Assembly: GCA_037952775.1 (NCBI GenBank)
Contig: JBANAY010000003.1
Coordinates: 37,262,001-37,326,000 of the forward strand
Length of the DNA: 64,000 bases
DNA from: Clonostachys chloroleuca
Lineage: Eukaryota > Ascomycota > Sordariomycetes > Hypocreales > Bionectriaceae
Reading direction: 5' to 3'
In this document: one piece after another, positions 45,628 to 57,891 of the stretch
Layout: the number at the start of each line of letters is the position of its first letter
Position numbering within the stretch: the stretch's first letter is position 1
The notes under the pieces: model-generated
The model's input: the letters and a program-made list of their open reading frames with translations, nothing else
What the model was told of the DNA's origin: nothing
Database searches by the model: none
Program-made: the position numbers and the translations under genes

Positions 45628-47814
45628 ATGAGCTCGAAGCAACGTCTTGCCAGGCAAGCAACGCCGGGTGATCGCATCCGCAGAGAGACTGAGTATCAGA
45701 AACCAGAAAACAAGCTCAGAAGCGGCTTCGTTCACCGAGAGACCCCCTTTGGCTGTCAAGATTCTCTACGAAAGGCTGCAAGGGAAGGCCTATCAAGGCC
45801 CCACGACATCGCTCACTGGGGCGACAATGAACCCAGGCCTTGTGGCAGCGTATCCAGGTGGTCAGGTCAAGCCTCCTGGAGAACCCAGCTCTGCCCGTCA
45901 CGGGAATCAAATGTCAGCTTCGCGTGGATCGGGTCAGCGACCTACTCAGAGACCACAGACAGCACGGCCTCGACCTGCACAGGTGCGTATGCATTCCATT
46001 TTCAATCCCTCCTTCCTCTCTCTGCCACTCAGTTCGAGCGAATACCCCGATCCCGACCATGAATACCTGACGATGTTTTGCCAAAGGTCTCAAAGCGCCC
46101 TGTTCCGAGACATCAGAGCAATACCGTCCAGAATGTGAGTGTTATTCCATGGCTTGAACCCGATCAAGATCAACGAAACCAAAACTCACACTTGAGTAAT
46201 AATAGCAACCCTCGCGCAGAGGTAGCTCAAATGGTCAGAATATGGCAGCCCGACAAAACAACCCAAGGCAACAGGCGAATGACCCTGAAGCTGATGCCAA
46301 GTCAAGAGGTCACATTGAAGAACAAGCCGAGAAGATATTGTTGGATACGGTCATAGCCCACTCTAGGCTCTTCCTACAGCCCACCTGCACCTCCGACCAA
46401 TTCTTTGAATTCGTGTTCAAGAAAATGCCACCGCGTGTGCAACACACCTTCAAGAATGGCCCGAACCTTCGCAGACGTTTGATGGACATGAGTGCGCGTC
46501 GCAGGAACATGTTGAAAACCCAAGGGGTGCAGGTACTATCGCTCCCTGGCAGGAAGACCCTGGACAAGAGTATTGACATGTGGAATCGGCTATTCCATGC
46601 GCGTTATATTATCGAGAACGGGCACAGCCTCAAGGCTGGCATGGCTGTTCTTAACGCACACAAGAGTGAGCGCGAAAACGCCCTACCTAAAGTCTTGGGG
46701 ATACCGCCAAATACCTTGATTAGTCTTTCAGACATTGACATGAATGAGGTTTTGGGTGCGCAATATTTGGCTGAGGCGGCGATCTCTAATGAAGACCTCG
46801 ATGACTTGAGCCGTTCACTTGCGCGGCACTCAGCGGAAACGGCACTCGAGTCAGCCTCGAACACTGGCAAGTCCGCGGACGCAGAACAAAAAGAAGGGCA
46901 AAGACAAGGTTCAGTCCATGCAGGAATCGCGCTTCGCAGCAGAGTCTCAACCCGGCCGCCCCATACGCAACGGTTGTATCGACTGGGAAGTTCCCGAGTC
47001 CGATGAAGAGGCGACCGTTGTTGCGGATAGAGAAACACCTTCGGCAAATTTATCTAGCCGTAGGAACAAGCGTAAGCGGGACGGCTCTGCCACAGGAGCC
47101 CGCAAGAAAAAGAGAAAGCCACAGCTTCCAACAAAAGACGATACGGTGATCACTATTCCCTCGGATCACGAAATTGACTTACCGGAGACGAGGTATCAAT
47201 CACGCAATCCCAGCAGAAGCAGCCCGGCGCTGCAGTCGAGGTCGAAGAAGGGGAGGAGTGTTCGTTCTCCTGGGCCCAGCCTGATACAGCAAGAGATGAC
47301 GCCTCCAGACTCTACACCATGCCACAGGAAACCGAGTCCCCCGACACCGACTCCCCTTAGGTATATTCGTGGGAGAACTGCGGATTACCAGGGGATCCCT
47401 TTTCACAAACGTGAAAAGGCTATGGAGATGCATCAAAGAGAGGTGGATCATATCAGAAAGAAACATCAATTGAAACAGGAGCTGCAGAAGAGGATGAAGA
47501 TTGAAGATGAGGGCGAGGGTAGTGACGATACGAGTGATGGGGATGGGAATACTAGTGATGAGAGTACGAGCGATGAGAGTGAGGATACTAGTGACAAGGA
47601 GGAGAATAGAATGGATGGCGATCATCAAGAAAGGGAGAGGAAGTTAGAAAAAGATAGGAAGCGAAAGGAAGAAGAGGAGAGGCAGAGGCAGGAGAGGCAG
47701 AGGGATGAGATGCAGAGGCAAGGGAGGGATCCAGAGAGAGGATTAAGGAGACGCCCAAGAAAGAGAGGACCAAGACGCAGGAACAGACATCGGAGTCAAG
47801 AGATAACAGCATAG
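45628..47814 (+). CDS. Unrecognised fungal protein with an acidic/basic coiled C-terminal tail; two probable one-base indels
   Basis: Probable exons are 45628-45982, 46087-46134 and 46206-47814; both introns (104 and 71 nt) have GT...AG ends and rejoin plausible reading frames. The family is unknown to me. A basic, Ser/Gln-rich N-terminus is followed by a central part that may fold (TVIAHSRLFLQPTCTSDQFF, RARYI-type helices, LSDIDMNEVLGAQYLAEAAI). The tail carries a KRKR-type nuclear signal, then an Asp/Ser/Glu stretch and a final Arg/Glu/Lys-rich helix. The frame slips twice: at the C-run 45743-45747 and at the A-run 46888-46892; one base fewer in each gives a continuous protein of about 670 residues. 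A shorter model starting at ATG 45827 avoids the first slip. Confidence 0.55.
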
Positions 47815-50800
47815 AGATGCGCCTCCGTTATCAACCGACGGCAATTACAAAGCGTTCGCAATGTTTGGAACAGAGTTACGGTACGTGGAGGGAGGTAATT
47901 TGCTGAGTGAGGCAGCTTAGATGAGATAGTCGTAGGGGTGGTAGTAGATAGCAATAGCCATTGGATTAAGTAGAGTATACCCAGGATGTAAAATTCCCCA
48001 CCCGATCAAGAAATCACCTGCAGAGCCAAATTAGTGGTTGTGAGGCTTTGGTGATAATTATTAATATGACAGAGAAATCTGACTTGGTGTAGTTCCTTCC
48101 GGATCATGCCATGATACGAGTATCGACAACTACCCGGAACGTTGTGTGGGGGGCCGATGGTTGGGTTCCCCCACTAGAAAATAAGTTTACAGCGTTGGAA
48201 CTTGAGTAACCTTGAAGAAAAGGTGAAGGGTCCTACTGTGGACCAGCAGTACCTGATGCACGCACGGTGAGGGGCAGCCAGCGCGATACGTGTAATAACG
48301 GACGGAAATCGCTGGATGGGGGGAACAGTCAGCAGAGGCCACAGTGGCAGTGGGGAGACAGCCCTGGTCCAGTGCTTGTCTGGCGAGAAAAAGCCAGTCG
48401 GGGAATAAAAAGGCATGTGCAAAGTGGGAAGCTCAACAAATTTCCCAACAGAAACATCGCCCTGGAGAGACAGAACACAGTCCGCTCAGTCCGCCCGGGC
48501 TGACGGAACCAATCGGCTGCGATGCAATCCTACTGCTTCCCCCGTCCTCTCGGTTTCGCTCTCCGGCCAGAAATTGATTCCCCGTGACGCCACACCGGGA
48601 CAACACGGCGGCATCTATCATCTTCATCGTTCGAGTATCCGGACCATCTGGTCTCGTTGGTGGCATGGGACCTCTGCTGGGACGTGACGGTCGCAGGGTT
48701 CCCCCTCTCCGTCCCCTTTCACATTCGATACGGTGTGGGGCTAACCATGTAGATCATATTGCGGGACTTGAGAACCAATTCCGAGCTCGTTGTTTCTTAC
48801 ATGTGATGACAGCGGTGGCATTAGGCTGTTGGCCGAGCTACAACCTACATGAACCAACTTCAACACGGCCCAATTGTTAACTGGACTGCATTAGCCGACC
48901 ACGTGTACCAATAGAGACCAATCCATCAGGAGCAAGTATCTGTTTTGTTCAGCTCTGTTCTTGTGCCGCGCTGCATGGCCAGCTGAAAGCTGAAAGCGAC
49001 AGATCAGGTGGGATGGAATTTTGCTTTGGAGCAGACACGGATAACGTGAGATGCGACGGCCAGAATCAACTCGCATCACACCATCAAGGGACAGAGCATA
49101 AGCGCCAGAGGCAAGGGCTTAGGACACATAATTATTGTCGGCAATTCTCCGTCGTCAATGGATCCTTCTTCATGGGGGCGGGGTCGTTGGCGTGGACGAA
49201 ACGACATAGCCCGAGCCGAACCCATCTTCACCCCAATGGATGTCTCCCGCGTCGGCGGTAATAATGGCACTACCGGCGGCATGTCTCATATCTGCCTTGC
49301 CTCCGTGGCGGTCAATGAATTAGCTGCGCGATGATTGGGGTGGATGCAGGACACTGTGTTTTAATCACCGCCTATCCATTTGTCGAGGTGCACCAAGTTT
49401 TGGTGGCGGCGGGGAACCTGGAAGCGAGCAAGGAATAGCCAGAGGCAGCCGACTGAATACTTCTTTCTCAGTTGATGCGCCTTGCCGCTTTTCAGACACA
49501 AGGGCCACCTACAATCTGACAAGGGTTGCGCAACGTGATCTCACGCGAAGTTGATAGGCTCTGGCATGTATATTCCTGGGCTGTGCCGAACTCTTCGCCA
49601 TTGTTCTGAACGGGAATTTATCGTCACTTGTTGCACCGGCTGGAGATAGCCCAGGGGCCAAGGCTGGCATCTCCTCCACCGACCTCCACCCGCATACTGT
49701 GGTAGGGCAGGCAGGGGGTTTCTTGCTCATCTGGGTTTCCAACGAGGCTGGACTAGGAAACAACTTGCGTCACCGCGTAATGTAGCATTGTGTACTTCTA
49801 GAAGAACGAGTTTGCTCACCTGGCGCTTGGTAGATCAGATCTATGACACTGGTCCATACCTGGCATGAGTAATGTGGCAGCCATGAACCGCATCCAGGTA
49901 ACTTAAAAGGGCGTTCGGCAATGTACACACACTGAATCGTGTGCTAATGGCTACTGATGGTGGGTGGCGTCGGTGGAAGCTCTGTGTGTGTGGTGGGTAG
50001 ATGAGATGGATGGCTGACGGCCCTTGGCCCATTGGCCATGGTGTGCTTAACCACGTTCCTATCGTAGGCCAATGCCTCGGTGCGTGCTAGGAATCAGACT
50101 ACCGTGCTAGCCCCGGACAGGCACATAGCTTATCATCAACTCTGCTTGATGGAGGGTTGGAAGGATCCTTCGTCGGTTTGTTTGCTGCAGGTGTTCCCGG
50201 CACCATGACCGCGTCGGCCAGCGTTCGGACGCAAAAAACATGTGATTTTGTCGTCGTTGCTTTGGAATAGGAATAATAATAGAGATGCTCTGGCAGGGGG
50301 CGCCAGTTCTTGCCTCAAAGGCAGTCGGTTTCTTCCTTGTTGTCTGGCCCTTCCTTCCGGACCCTGTTCTGGATGAGTTTGGTCCCTGGCTCCACGACCG
50401 AACCCCAACAAAAAAATACCTACACGAGCCGGCCTGGACTAGCTTCTGGCCCTCCACCCCTCCCATCTTTGGTGCCCGCGGCCACCTGCAAGCCGCCCTT
50501 TTTCCCTGCCCTCAAATTTTTTGGACAAAGGAGTAAAAAATTGGCTTATCATTTCTAGGTACGGCAACATGCATCTCTCCTGATTCTGTGACCCCTGCTT
50601 CCTGACTCGGGTGGCCAGCTCACCTTTTTCTATCCTCCCTTTCCCACTTCCTTCCCACCTCCCCGCCAGAACATCTTCCTTTTTTCTTCCACCTTGCCTA
50701 CCCCCGTCTCGCGGCATATTCAGCGGGCGATCAGTTGATTCTCAGTCGTCAATTGGAACTCGCGGGGACCCCAATTGTCTAACAGCAAAGGCACAGAGTT

Positions 50801-50829
50801 CCCCCAGGGAAAAGAACCGCCCATTCATC
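47815..50829. other. Gene-free 3-kb stretch upstream of the desaturase gene
   Basis: No frame here has recognisable content. The final 250 bp are C/T-rich and probably the desaturase leader. The length is unusual for this window and may include a large promoter, but I see no defined site. Confidence 0.5.
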
Positions 50830-52340
50830 ATGGCATCTGCTGTTGCTTCTGGTGCCGCCAGGCGTGGCCCAGCTCTCAAGCGAACCGTGACGTCGACCAC
50901 AGTCACCGACTCCGAGTCCTCTGCCGCAGTTTCTCCAAGCGATTCTCCTCGTCCCTCTGCCTCCTCCACCTCCTTGTCGTCAATGTCATCCATTGAGTTC
51001 GACGCCAAGGCCAAGTATGGCCCTCTGATCGATACCAATGGCAACGAGTTCACCCCACCCGACTACACCATCAAGGACATCCGCGATGCCATCCCTAAGC
51101 ACTGCTTCGAGCGCTCCGCCATCACTGGCTGGGCATACATCCTCCGCGACATGGCCTGCCTGGCCACCACATTCTATGTGTGGTATAACTTCGTTACTCC
51201 CGAGTACATCCCCCTCATGCCCGTTCGAGCCGTCCTCTGGGGCGTCTACACCTTCCTTCAGGGCCTCTTCGGCACCGGTCTCTGGGTCATTGCCCACGAG
51301 TGCGGTCACCAGGCCTTTTCCGAGTCGCGTCTGATCAACGACACCACCGGCTGGCTCCTCCACTCCGCACTGTTGGTCCCCTACTTCAGCTGGCAATACT
51401 CCCACTCCAAGCACCACAAGGCCACTGGCAACATGGAGCGAGACATGGTCTTCGTGCCCAAGACTCGCGAGCAGTACGCCTCTCGCGTTGGCAAGATGAT
51501 CCATGAGCTGTCGGAACTCACCGCTGAGACTCCCATCTTCAGCCTCGGCATGCTTATTGCTCAGCAGCTCTTCGGCTGGCCCAACTACATCCTGACCAAT
51601 GTCACCGGCCACAACTTCCACGAGCGTCAACGCGAGGGCCGCGGCAAGGGCAAGCACAACGGTCTTGGTGGTGGTGTCAACCACTTTGACCCACGCAGTC
51701 CTATCTTCGATAACAAGGAGGCCAACTTTATTATCGTCAGTGACATCGGTATCGCTCTGACCGTAGGAGCTCTGTACTTCCTCAGCAGCAAATTTGGATT
51801 GACCAATATGCTCGTTTGGTACTTCATTCCCTATCTCTGGGTTAACCACTGGCTTGGTAAGTATACTCATTTCCTCGTTCGAGATCCGCATGACCATATG
51901 CCAGCCAGCTAACCACTCACTATGCAGTCGCCATTACCTTCCTCCAACACACCGACCCTACCCTTCCTCACTATCACTCCGAGGAGTGGAACTTCGTCCG
52001 TGGCGCTGCTGCCACCATTGATCGCGAGTTTGGGTTCATCGGCCGACAGCTTTTCCACGGAATCATCGAGACCCACGTCTTGCACCACTACGTCAGCACC
52101 ATCCCTTTCTACAAGGCTGATGAGGCTTCGGAGGCCATCAAGCCCGTCATGGGCAAGCACTACCGTGCTGATGTCGAGGGCGGCTCGTGGGGATTCATCC
52201 GTGCTATGTACAGGAGTGCCCGTATGTGCCAGTGGGTTGAGCCTACCGAGGGCGCTGAGGGGGCGGCCAAGAACATCCTGTTCTTCCGCAACCGTAATGG
52301 TCTGGGGACCAAGCCTACCAAGCTGGCGGCCCCTCAGTAA
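50830..52340 (+). CDS. Membrane fatty-acid desaturase of the delta-12/omega-3 group
   Basis: Two exons (50830-51856 and 51928-52340; the 71-nt intron has a CTAAC branch site) give 479 residues. All three di-iron histidine boxes are intact: HECGH near residue 155, HSKHH near 192 and HVLHH near 391. They are separated by the usual hydrophobic pairs of helices. The Ser/Thr-rich N-terminal 60 residues are typical of fungal members. These ER enzymes insert the second (delta-12) or third (omega-3) double bond into oleoyl or linoleoyl chains of phospholipids, using cytochrome b5. The sequence most resembles oleate (delta-12) desaturases, but the two activities cannot be separated by eye. The ATG at 50830 follows a C/T-rich leader. 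Confidence 0.92.
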
Positions 52341-53800
52341 CGGAGACGAAGCTCGCTTTTGTCTCCTGATCGATTGAAACGAACGAAAACGAAACCCCCA
52401 TCCGTGTCTGCAAATTGGGATATTATTGTAAAGGCGAAATGTGGCAAGGTGAAAATAAAACGAGCATCATGTTGAAATTGACGGCTTTGAAGTTGAATTA
52501 TGCCTGGCAAGACTGATTTTTTTCTTGTCGTGGTTGACCCCGACAATGTCTCTTCGAGAAGAGCGGGATCCTTGTGTCAGCGATCAGCAGATAGATAAAT
52601 TTATAATAGATCGTCCAAGAGATGAGTCTTTCCTCCCTCTTTGATTTTTGGAAACGACAAGAAGCTGCAGAGGTGGTCCCTCGCGTGTGCGTTCTGGCGA
52701 CTGCTCTTATATTGTGCCATGTTCCGGAAGTGTCGGAAGGAGGAGAGTGAGGAGAAAATGATCTTCGATCGAAAGCGGGCAGGCGGGGTCCCGTGGTCTT
52801 TTATACGACCCTTCCTCTGGCCACTCATACACAAGGGATTTCACATTCGCCAGACCCGGCCGATACTCTACATGGGTAGGTATTAACATATTTAATGATT
52901 GGGTGTCTCCAAGGCAAGCATAAATGGATGATGGGCCAACTACAAGCGTGCACGTCGTATGCGTAGTGCACGTGACTCCCCTCGTTGCCCAGAGCGGACC
53001 GGGATTGGATTGCTGGAACTTCAGTGAACACCGTTCTGAACACCGTTCGCGTCTGTCCAGCTTGGACTGACTAGGTTGTGAGCGATGGACCACAAATTCT
53101 TCTCGAGACATCGATCTGGCAATCGCCCTCTGTAGGGCCCAGACCAGGACTATGGCCAAATGCATGGCAGCAACGCGGTATTCTGGCTACCCACGCCTCT
53201 ACGCACCTACGCGTTACAACGCTCGACACACACCTCCATACATGATGCGTTGATTACGCCACTACCTCTAGGACGTACAGACTTAATGAATGCGCATTTG
53301 GCGGTAACTTGATGCGGCGGCTGGCGCTCTGAGGTTCTGCAGGCCCGGAGTTTATATCGCCGTACGTCTATGACCGAAGACCGGACAAACGGTAGAGCGA
53401 GACCGAAATGTCAGTCGACGCCAGTGGAGAAAAACGGGACCGGCGCTTTCTTCTCATGAATCTAAGAGAAAAGTCAAGGACGGAGATGATAATTACCAAG
53501 CTTGGACAACCACGAGCGAACTTCCTATCTCCGGCCGGCAGCTACTGGTCTGCTCTCTATGCGTCCGCGGCGCTGGAGGTCTAGATGTAGGTATTCGCCG
53601 CCGATTCGGTCTACTGGTCATATCGATCAATGAAGCCATGATGGTGTGTCATCCGACAACAGTGTGCTGAAGCTAAAGCTGGAGGTGGTATATATATTAC
53701 AGTGCTTGGACACCACCGCTCAGGATGTCTTCAATTCCAATATCCATCCTTCACACTGTTTAATCGTGGAAAACAATATCACTTTATCCTTCAATTCGCC
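52341..53800. other. Intergenic region between the desaturase and NmrA-like genes
   Basis: About 1.46 kb with the desaturase 3' end and the promoter of the next gene. No supported coding frame or repeat; the minus-strand frame 52707-53165 has no recognisable content. Confidence 0.5.
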
Positions 53801-54887
53801 ATGGCTCCTCAGCAGTACGCCAAGGACCAGCCTTCGGGCTTCACAAATAGAATCGAGCGTGTAGCTATCGTTGGTGTTCGTCTCAACACCCCTCAAAGGC
53901 AAAATACCCCTTCAAGCAAGCTTCATCAACTAATCATCGTGCTCAAATTAGGCTGGAGGCAACGGAGTTGGAAGTCACATGGCCAAGGCTCTCCTGGCCA
54001 CGGGCAAGCACAGCGTGACCGCTATCTCCCGCGTCGGGAGCAAGAACACACTGCCCAAGGGCATCAACATCGCCCGTGTCGACTACGACGACGAGAGCTC
54101 TCTCGTCTCCGCCCTCAAGGGACATCAGTTCCTCATAATCACCTTGTCCGTCATGGCGCCCCGGGAAACGCAGGGCAAGCTCATCGCCGCTGCGGCCAAG
54201 GCCGGTGTCCCCTGGGTCATGCCTAACTGCACAGGCCCCGATTTCATCAACGAGTCCCTGGCCAAAGAGAACCTGATTGGAGCGGGCGTCAGAGCAAGCA
54301 CTGACGCCATCGAGAAGGCAGGCGTCTCTTCCTGGATCGCCCTCGTTTGCGGTTTCTGGTATGGGCACTCGCTGGCATTGGGAGAGGGCTGGTTCGGCTT
54401 TGACTTTCCAAACCGGAAGGTCACTTTGATTGACGATGGCAAGACGCGCATTAACACGTCGACTCTGGAGCAGTGTGGACGCGCCATTGCCAGCCTGCTC
54501 AGCTTGAAGGAGCTGCCCGACGACGCGAGCGACACGGCGCCGACCATCTCGCAGTGGCGTAACCAGCCGGTCTACATCTCGAGCTTCCTGACATCCCAGA
54601 GAGACATGCTTGACAGTGTGCACAAGGCATTGGGGACGAAGGATGCAGACTGGGAGATCAAGTACGAACCATCGGAGGCTCGGTACAAGAAGGGCCTCGA
54701 GCTCTTGAAGAGCGGCTCTCACCTGGGATTCGGGATATGCATGTACACGCGCACATTCTACCCCAACGGAGATGGGAACTTCCAAGACAAGCTTTCCAAC
54801 GAAGTTCTTGGCTTGCATGAGGAGAACCTCGATGATGCGACTGTGAACGCGATCAAGCTGGTCGACAGCGGTTACAGCTACCGGTGA
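53801..54887 (+). CDS. NmrA-like / isoflavone-reductase-type NAD(P)-binding protein
   Basis: Two exons (53801-53875 and 53952-54887) give 336 residues. The 76-nt intron has an unusual donor (GTTCGT) but a CTAAT branch and TTAG acceptor, and its removal creates the dinucleotide-binding loop VAIVGAGGNGVGSHMAKALL with the GxxGxxG-type spacing of atypical short-chain reductases. Further family features are the VTAISRVGSK strand, LKGHQFLIITLS, and AAKAGVPWVMPNCTGPD. The C-terminal half (SWIALVCGFWYGHSL, FGFDFPNRKVTLIDDGKTR) matches the fungal CipA/isoflavone-reductase-like branch. These proteins are either reductases of small aromatic compounds or redox sensors. The substrate is unknown, and no secondary-metabolite backbone gene lies nearby. 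Confidence 0.85.
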
Positions 54888-56056
54888 AGACCGCTGGCAC
54901 ACCGATCTGACTGCGACAGGTCTTGCGCCTGCAAGGAGAAAATGAATAAATTCAATTCGTCTATTTCGCGAATTAGAAGTTTCTTGGCGGGTTGGAATTA
55001 CGGGCAAGTTAGAATAACCCTGTGCTGGGAAGACTGTGTGTCGCATCCATACTGATGCACCGGAACATGAGCCCAACAGCCTCTGCTTCCGATACTTAAA
55101 TTTTCGTCCCCACAGTCCCAGTAATAAAACGATTCAATGGATTATATGTTGTATTTAATTCGGAAGCTATGGCCGTGATTATCGCGTAAATGTCGTTTGT
55201 CTCTACCATCCGTGATATTGTATCCTAGCGTTAGAGAGCCAATCCCCGACGGTGGATCTCACAGTCAGTTTGATTGAGTGATGCCTAACCTCTACGTCTG
55301 AAACAACGATGGGTATATTGTCAGAGATCGAGATCGTGGCGTGATTTCGCCGCCCGTGTACCCTTTATAGGCTTAGAGGTCAGGCGGATACGTGTGCTAA
55401 AGCTCAAGAATGCAGGATATACTTAGTGTCACCAATCCACGATACTCTTGGTGATCGCTCGAGCTTATCTTTCACAAATCAGATCGACCCAAGAGTAGAA
55501 CGCATTCCACCTATAAAATATACCATTGATTCTCTAGAGCTCTGATATGCTGGGCCGTTAGGCAGTACAGTTTGAGATGGGGCGTTTCTCCAATGGGGAA
55601 GCACTGTGGCCTCCTATGACCATGATACTGGTGGATAGACAGTCAACTCTATCCTGGCTAAAGTTTGGTCCCAATTTCAAAGCAGAGCTAAAGGCAAGCC
55701 TTCTCATGCCATCAATACAAACGCAGATAAGTAGTACTGTCATCATTTTCTGTCACGCGCTATGAACATGGTGGTTTTGAGTGATGTTGAGTTTTTCATC
55801 TTGAATCACTATTGACGTTCCATATAAATCAACAACAACGAGAAATTCAGGTATGGCTGATTGGCAAAAAAAGGCATAGAATGCAGGTATGAGTTGCGTG
55901 CTCATAGTTCAGATGTGGCGGTAATGGCTTGTAATATTGACCACTATTTTGAGCCCATAGGGTCGGTCGCTGATAAGCCCAGCTCAACCAGCCTTCCGAC
56001 ACTACCAAGCATAGATAGATACACTATGGAAGAATAAGGAGCATTGTGGGGCACCT
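54888..56056. other. Convergent intergenic region
   Basis: About 1.2 kb between the 3' ends of the NmrA-like gene and the secreted-protein gene. The frame pair at 55558-55765 is short and overlaps on both strands, so it is not called. Confidence 0.5.
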
Positions 56057-56691
56057 TTAAACACAGTTGGTTCCTCCAGGGATGAAGGTTCCGTCCGAGT
56101 TTTCGCATCCACACGTTCCATCGTCAGGTGACCGAATACAACCTGTGCCAACGCCGGATTCGGCGCCATTGTCGCTATACACAGATTAGAATGCACGTAC
56201 ATATAACTTGTTTGTTCATATGCGCCAAGGGAGAACTTACTTCCAGAAGAAAACCCAGTAATCGGAGTTGGCAGTCAATTCTGCCTGCGTAGGGGCGGTG
56301 CAAGTGTACGCCTGACGACTTATTAGCGATGGGTTCTCCATGAAATGTTGGGATTTTCCAATTACTTGACAGGTTCCATAGGGTGCCCCGTTATTCTTGT
56401 CGTACTGGTGGTCGACCTTGAAGACTGCAAAGGTCTGCTTGCCGGATACTCTAGTATTATGAGAGCATTCTGCGGCCTGGATGGCCTTGGAGGTCTTGGC
56501 AGCTTTTCGGCGTGTTAATGCAACTTTCTTCAACTCTTTCAGTAAATCAATATCGAATGGGGCTTAGACGTACGAGAGCATGCTGGAGAAGCCGGGTAAT
56601 ATCCCTTGCTATTGCTTGAAGCTGGGTCGAGCGTAGCGGTAACTGAAGCCGCCACAGCAAGGAGAGATACGATGGTGGAAAGTCGAAGCAT
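56057..56691 (-). CDS. Small secreted cysteine-rich protein
   Basis: Four exons on the minus strand (56691-56574, 56502-56366, 56311-56241, 56174-56057) give 147 residues; the three introns (71, 54 and 66 nt) have GT...AG ends and lie in different phases. The N-terminus is a clear signal peptide (MLRLSTIVSLLAVAASVTA). The mature part is about 128 residues with eight cysteines, including a CGC pair near the end (GTCGCENSDGTFIPGGTNC), and it has WVFFWNDNGAESGVGTGC. Even cysteine number and small size suggest a disulfide-bonded extracellular protein of the kind often listed as effector candidates. I do not recognise the family, and an enzyme-inhibitor or cell-surface role is equally possible. 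Confidence 0.8.
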
Positions 56692-57891
56692 GGTGAATGA
56701 AGGTTAACTCGAGGCTAATGGGCTGGATTGTGTTGAAGTTGAAAAATATGATAGCAGAGAGCCATTATATATCCAGCCTGCAAAGTATGGGATAATTACT
56801 GTGCCGATCCTGGATTGATACAAAACGCGGATGGGTCCCAACCATCTGCATTCTCGTGTCATCGCTCACAATGAAACACCTATGTGGATCTAAACGGCGG
56901 CGTGCGTCAGTGTCATGCCGCAGAAATCGTAGCCTCAAATTTCAATGGTTCGAATCAGGGCTGATCAGCGAGTCAGGACCCTTGCCGTCAATCTTGCGGT
57001 GGCATCGCATTTCCGGTGTCATGAAACCGGAATGTCCCTTCCGACCACTAAAACCGGCACTTCCGTTGGGGTTACGAAACCCATCAGCCGACGCTCAATA
57101 CGCGGCCCGACGATAATCAATAATGTAAAAGATTAAGAACTTACCGCTGATTGCTAGTCGTTGCTTTCAACAAAAACTCTACAGTATTTCCAATTGCCCT
57201 ATCTGTAGCTTGCTAGCTTGCGATTTCACGGCAGATGTCTATTGACATATAATCACAACATGGAAGGATGTTGAGTGAATCCATGAGTTTCATGAATCGA
57301 CCTGCGAAACCGGGGAAGCCAATAGAATAACAATAATTCTCAGATCTCGTATTCTCTCAACAAGCCTAAACCTTGTCCGTAACAGTCCACCATAGATCTG
57401 AGAAAGGTTCCCACGACTCAGGTAAATGCACGTAGGTCAAAAGAGGTACGCTGAGCGTTTTCCTAATCTAGTCATTGTATGCGAGACATACGATGTTTGT
57501 TTAACGAACAGGTTTGGATTGCACCGCCAGTCAGGTAAAGGCTAGTTGCAACCCTCAAGGTGATGAGTCTTTGAATAAGACTAGCCTCCTAATATAAACC
57601 AAATCATCGTTTGCTATGTATCATCCAAATTTCATAACTCAAGTTGTCGGTGTACTAAACTAATGCTACCATGAATCTCTCCACTTGTGACGCGCGGCAT
57701 GCATATGTAACTCATAACACAGTGACTGGCTAGTTTCCTCGCTTCCGGCAGGAACAAGATGCCTCGTCAGACATAACTATGCATTACCATAAAAACGTAT
57801 CAATAATTGAAACTAGGCGTACGCGGACCTGTGGGAGGGAAGGTAAAGATATAATATATTAGTGACGCCGAGTCTTACTTCGAATGGGACG
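56692..57891. other. Intergenic region with no recognised feature
   Basis: About 1.2 kb between the start of the secreted-protein gene and the end of the bZIP gene. It should hold the promoter of the former. I found no supported frame; the GGTTCGAAT at 56946-56954 resembles a tRNA B box but has no partner A box or cloverleaf. Confidence 0.5.

Noticed and set aside
50986..51897. Minus-strand frame of 303 codons
   Set aside because: Antisense of the desaturase gene, whose histidine boxes are on the plus strand.
53943..55076. Minus-strand frame of 377 codons
   Set aside because: Antisense of the NmrA-like gene, which has a clear dinucleotide-binding motif and intron.
56930..56960. tRNA-like B box GGTTCGAAT
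   Set aside because: No A box or cloverleaf can be formed from the surrounding sequence.
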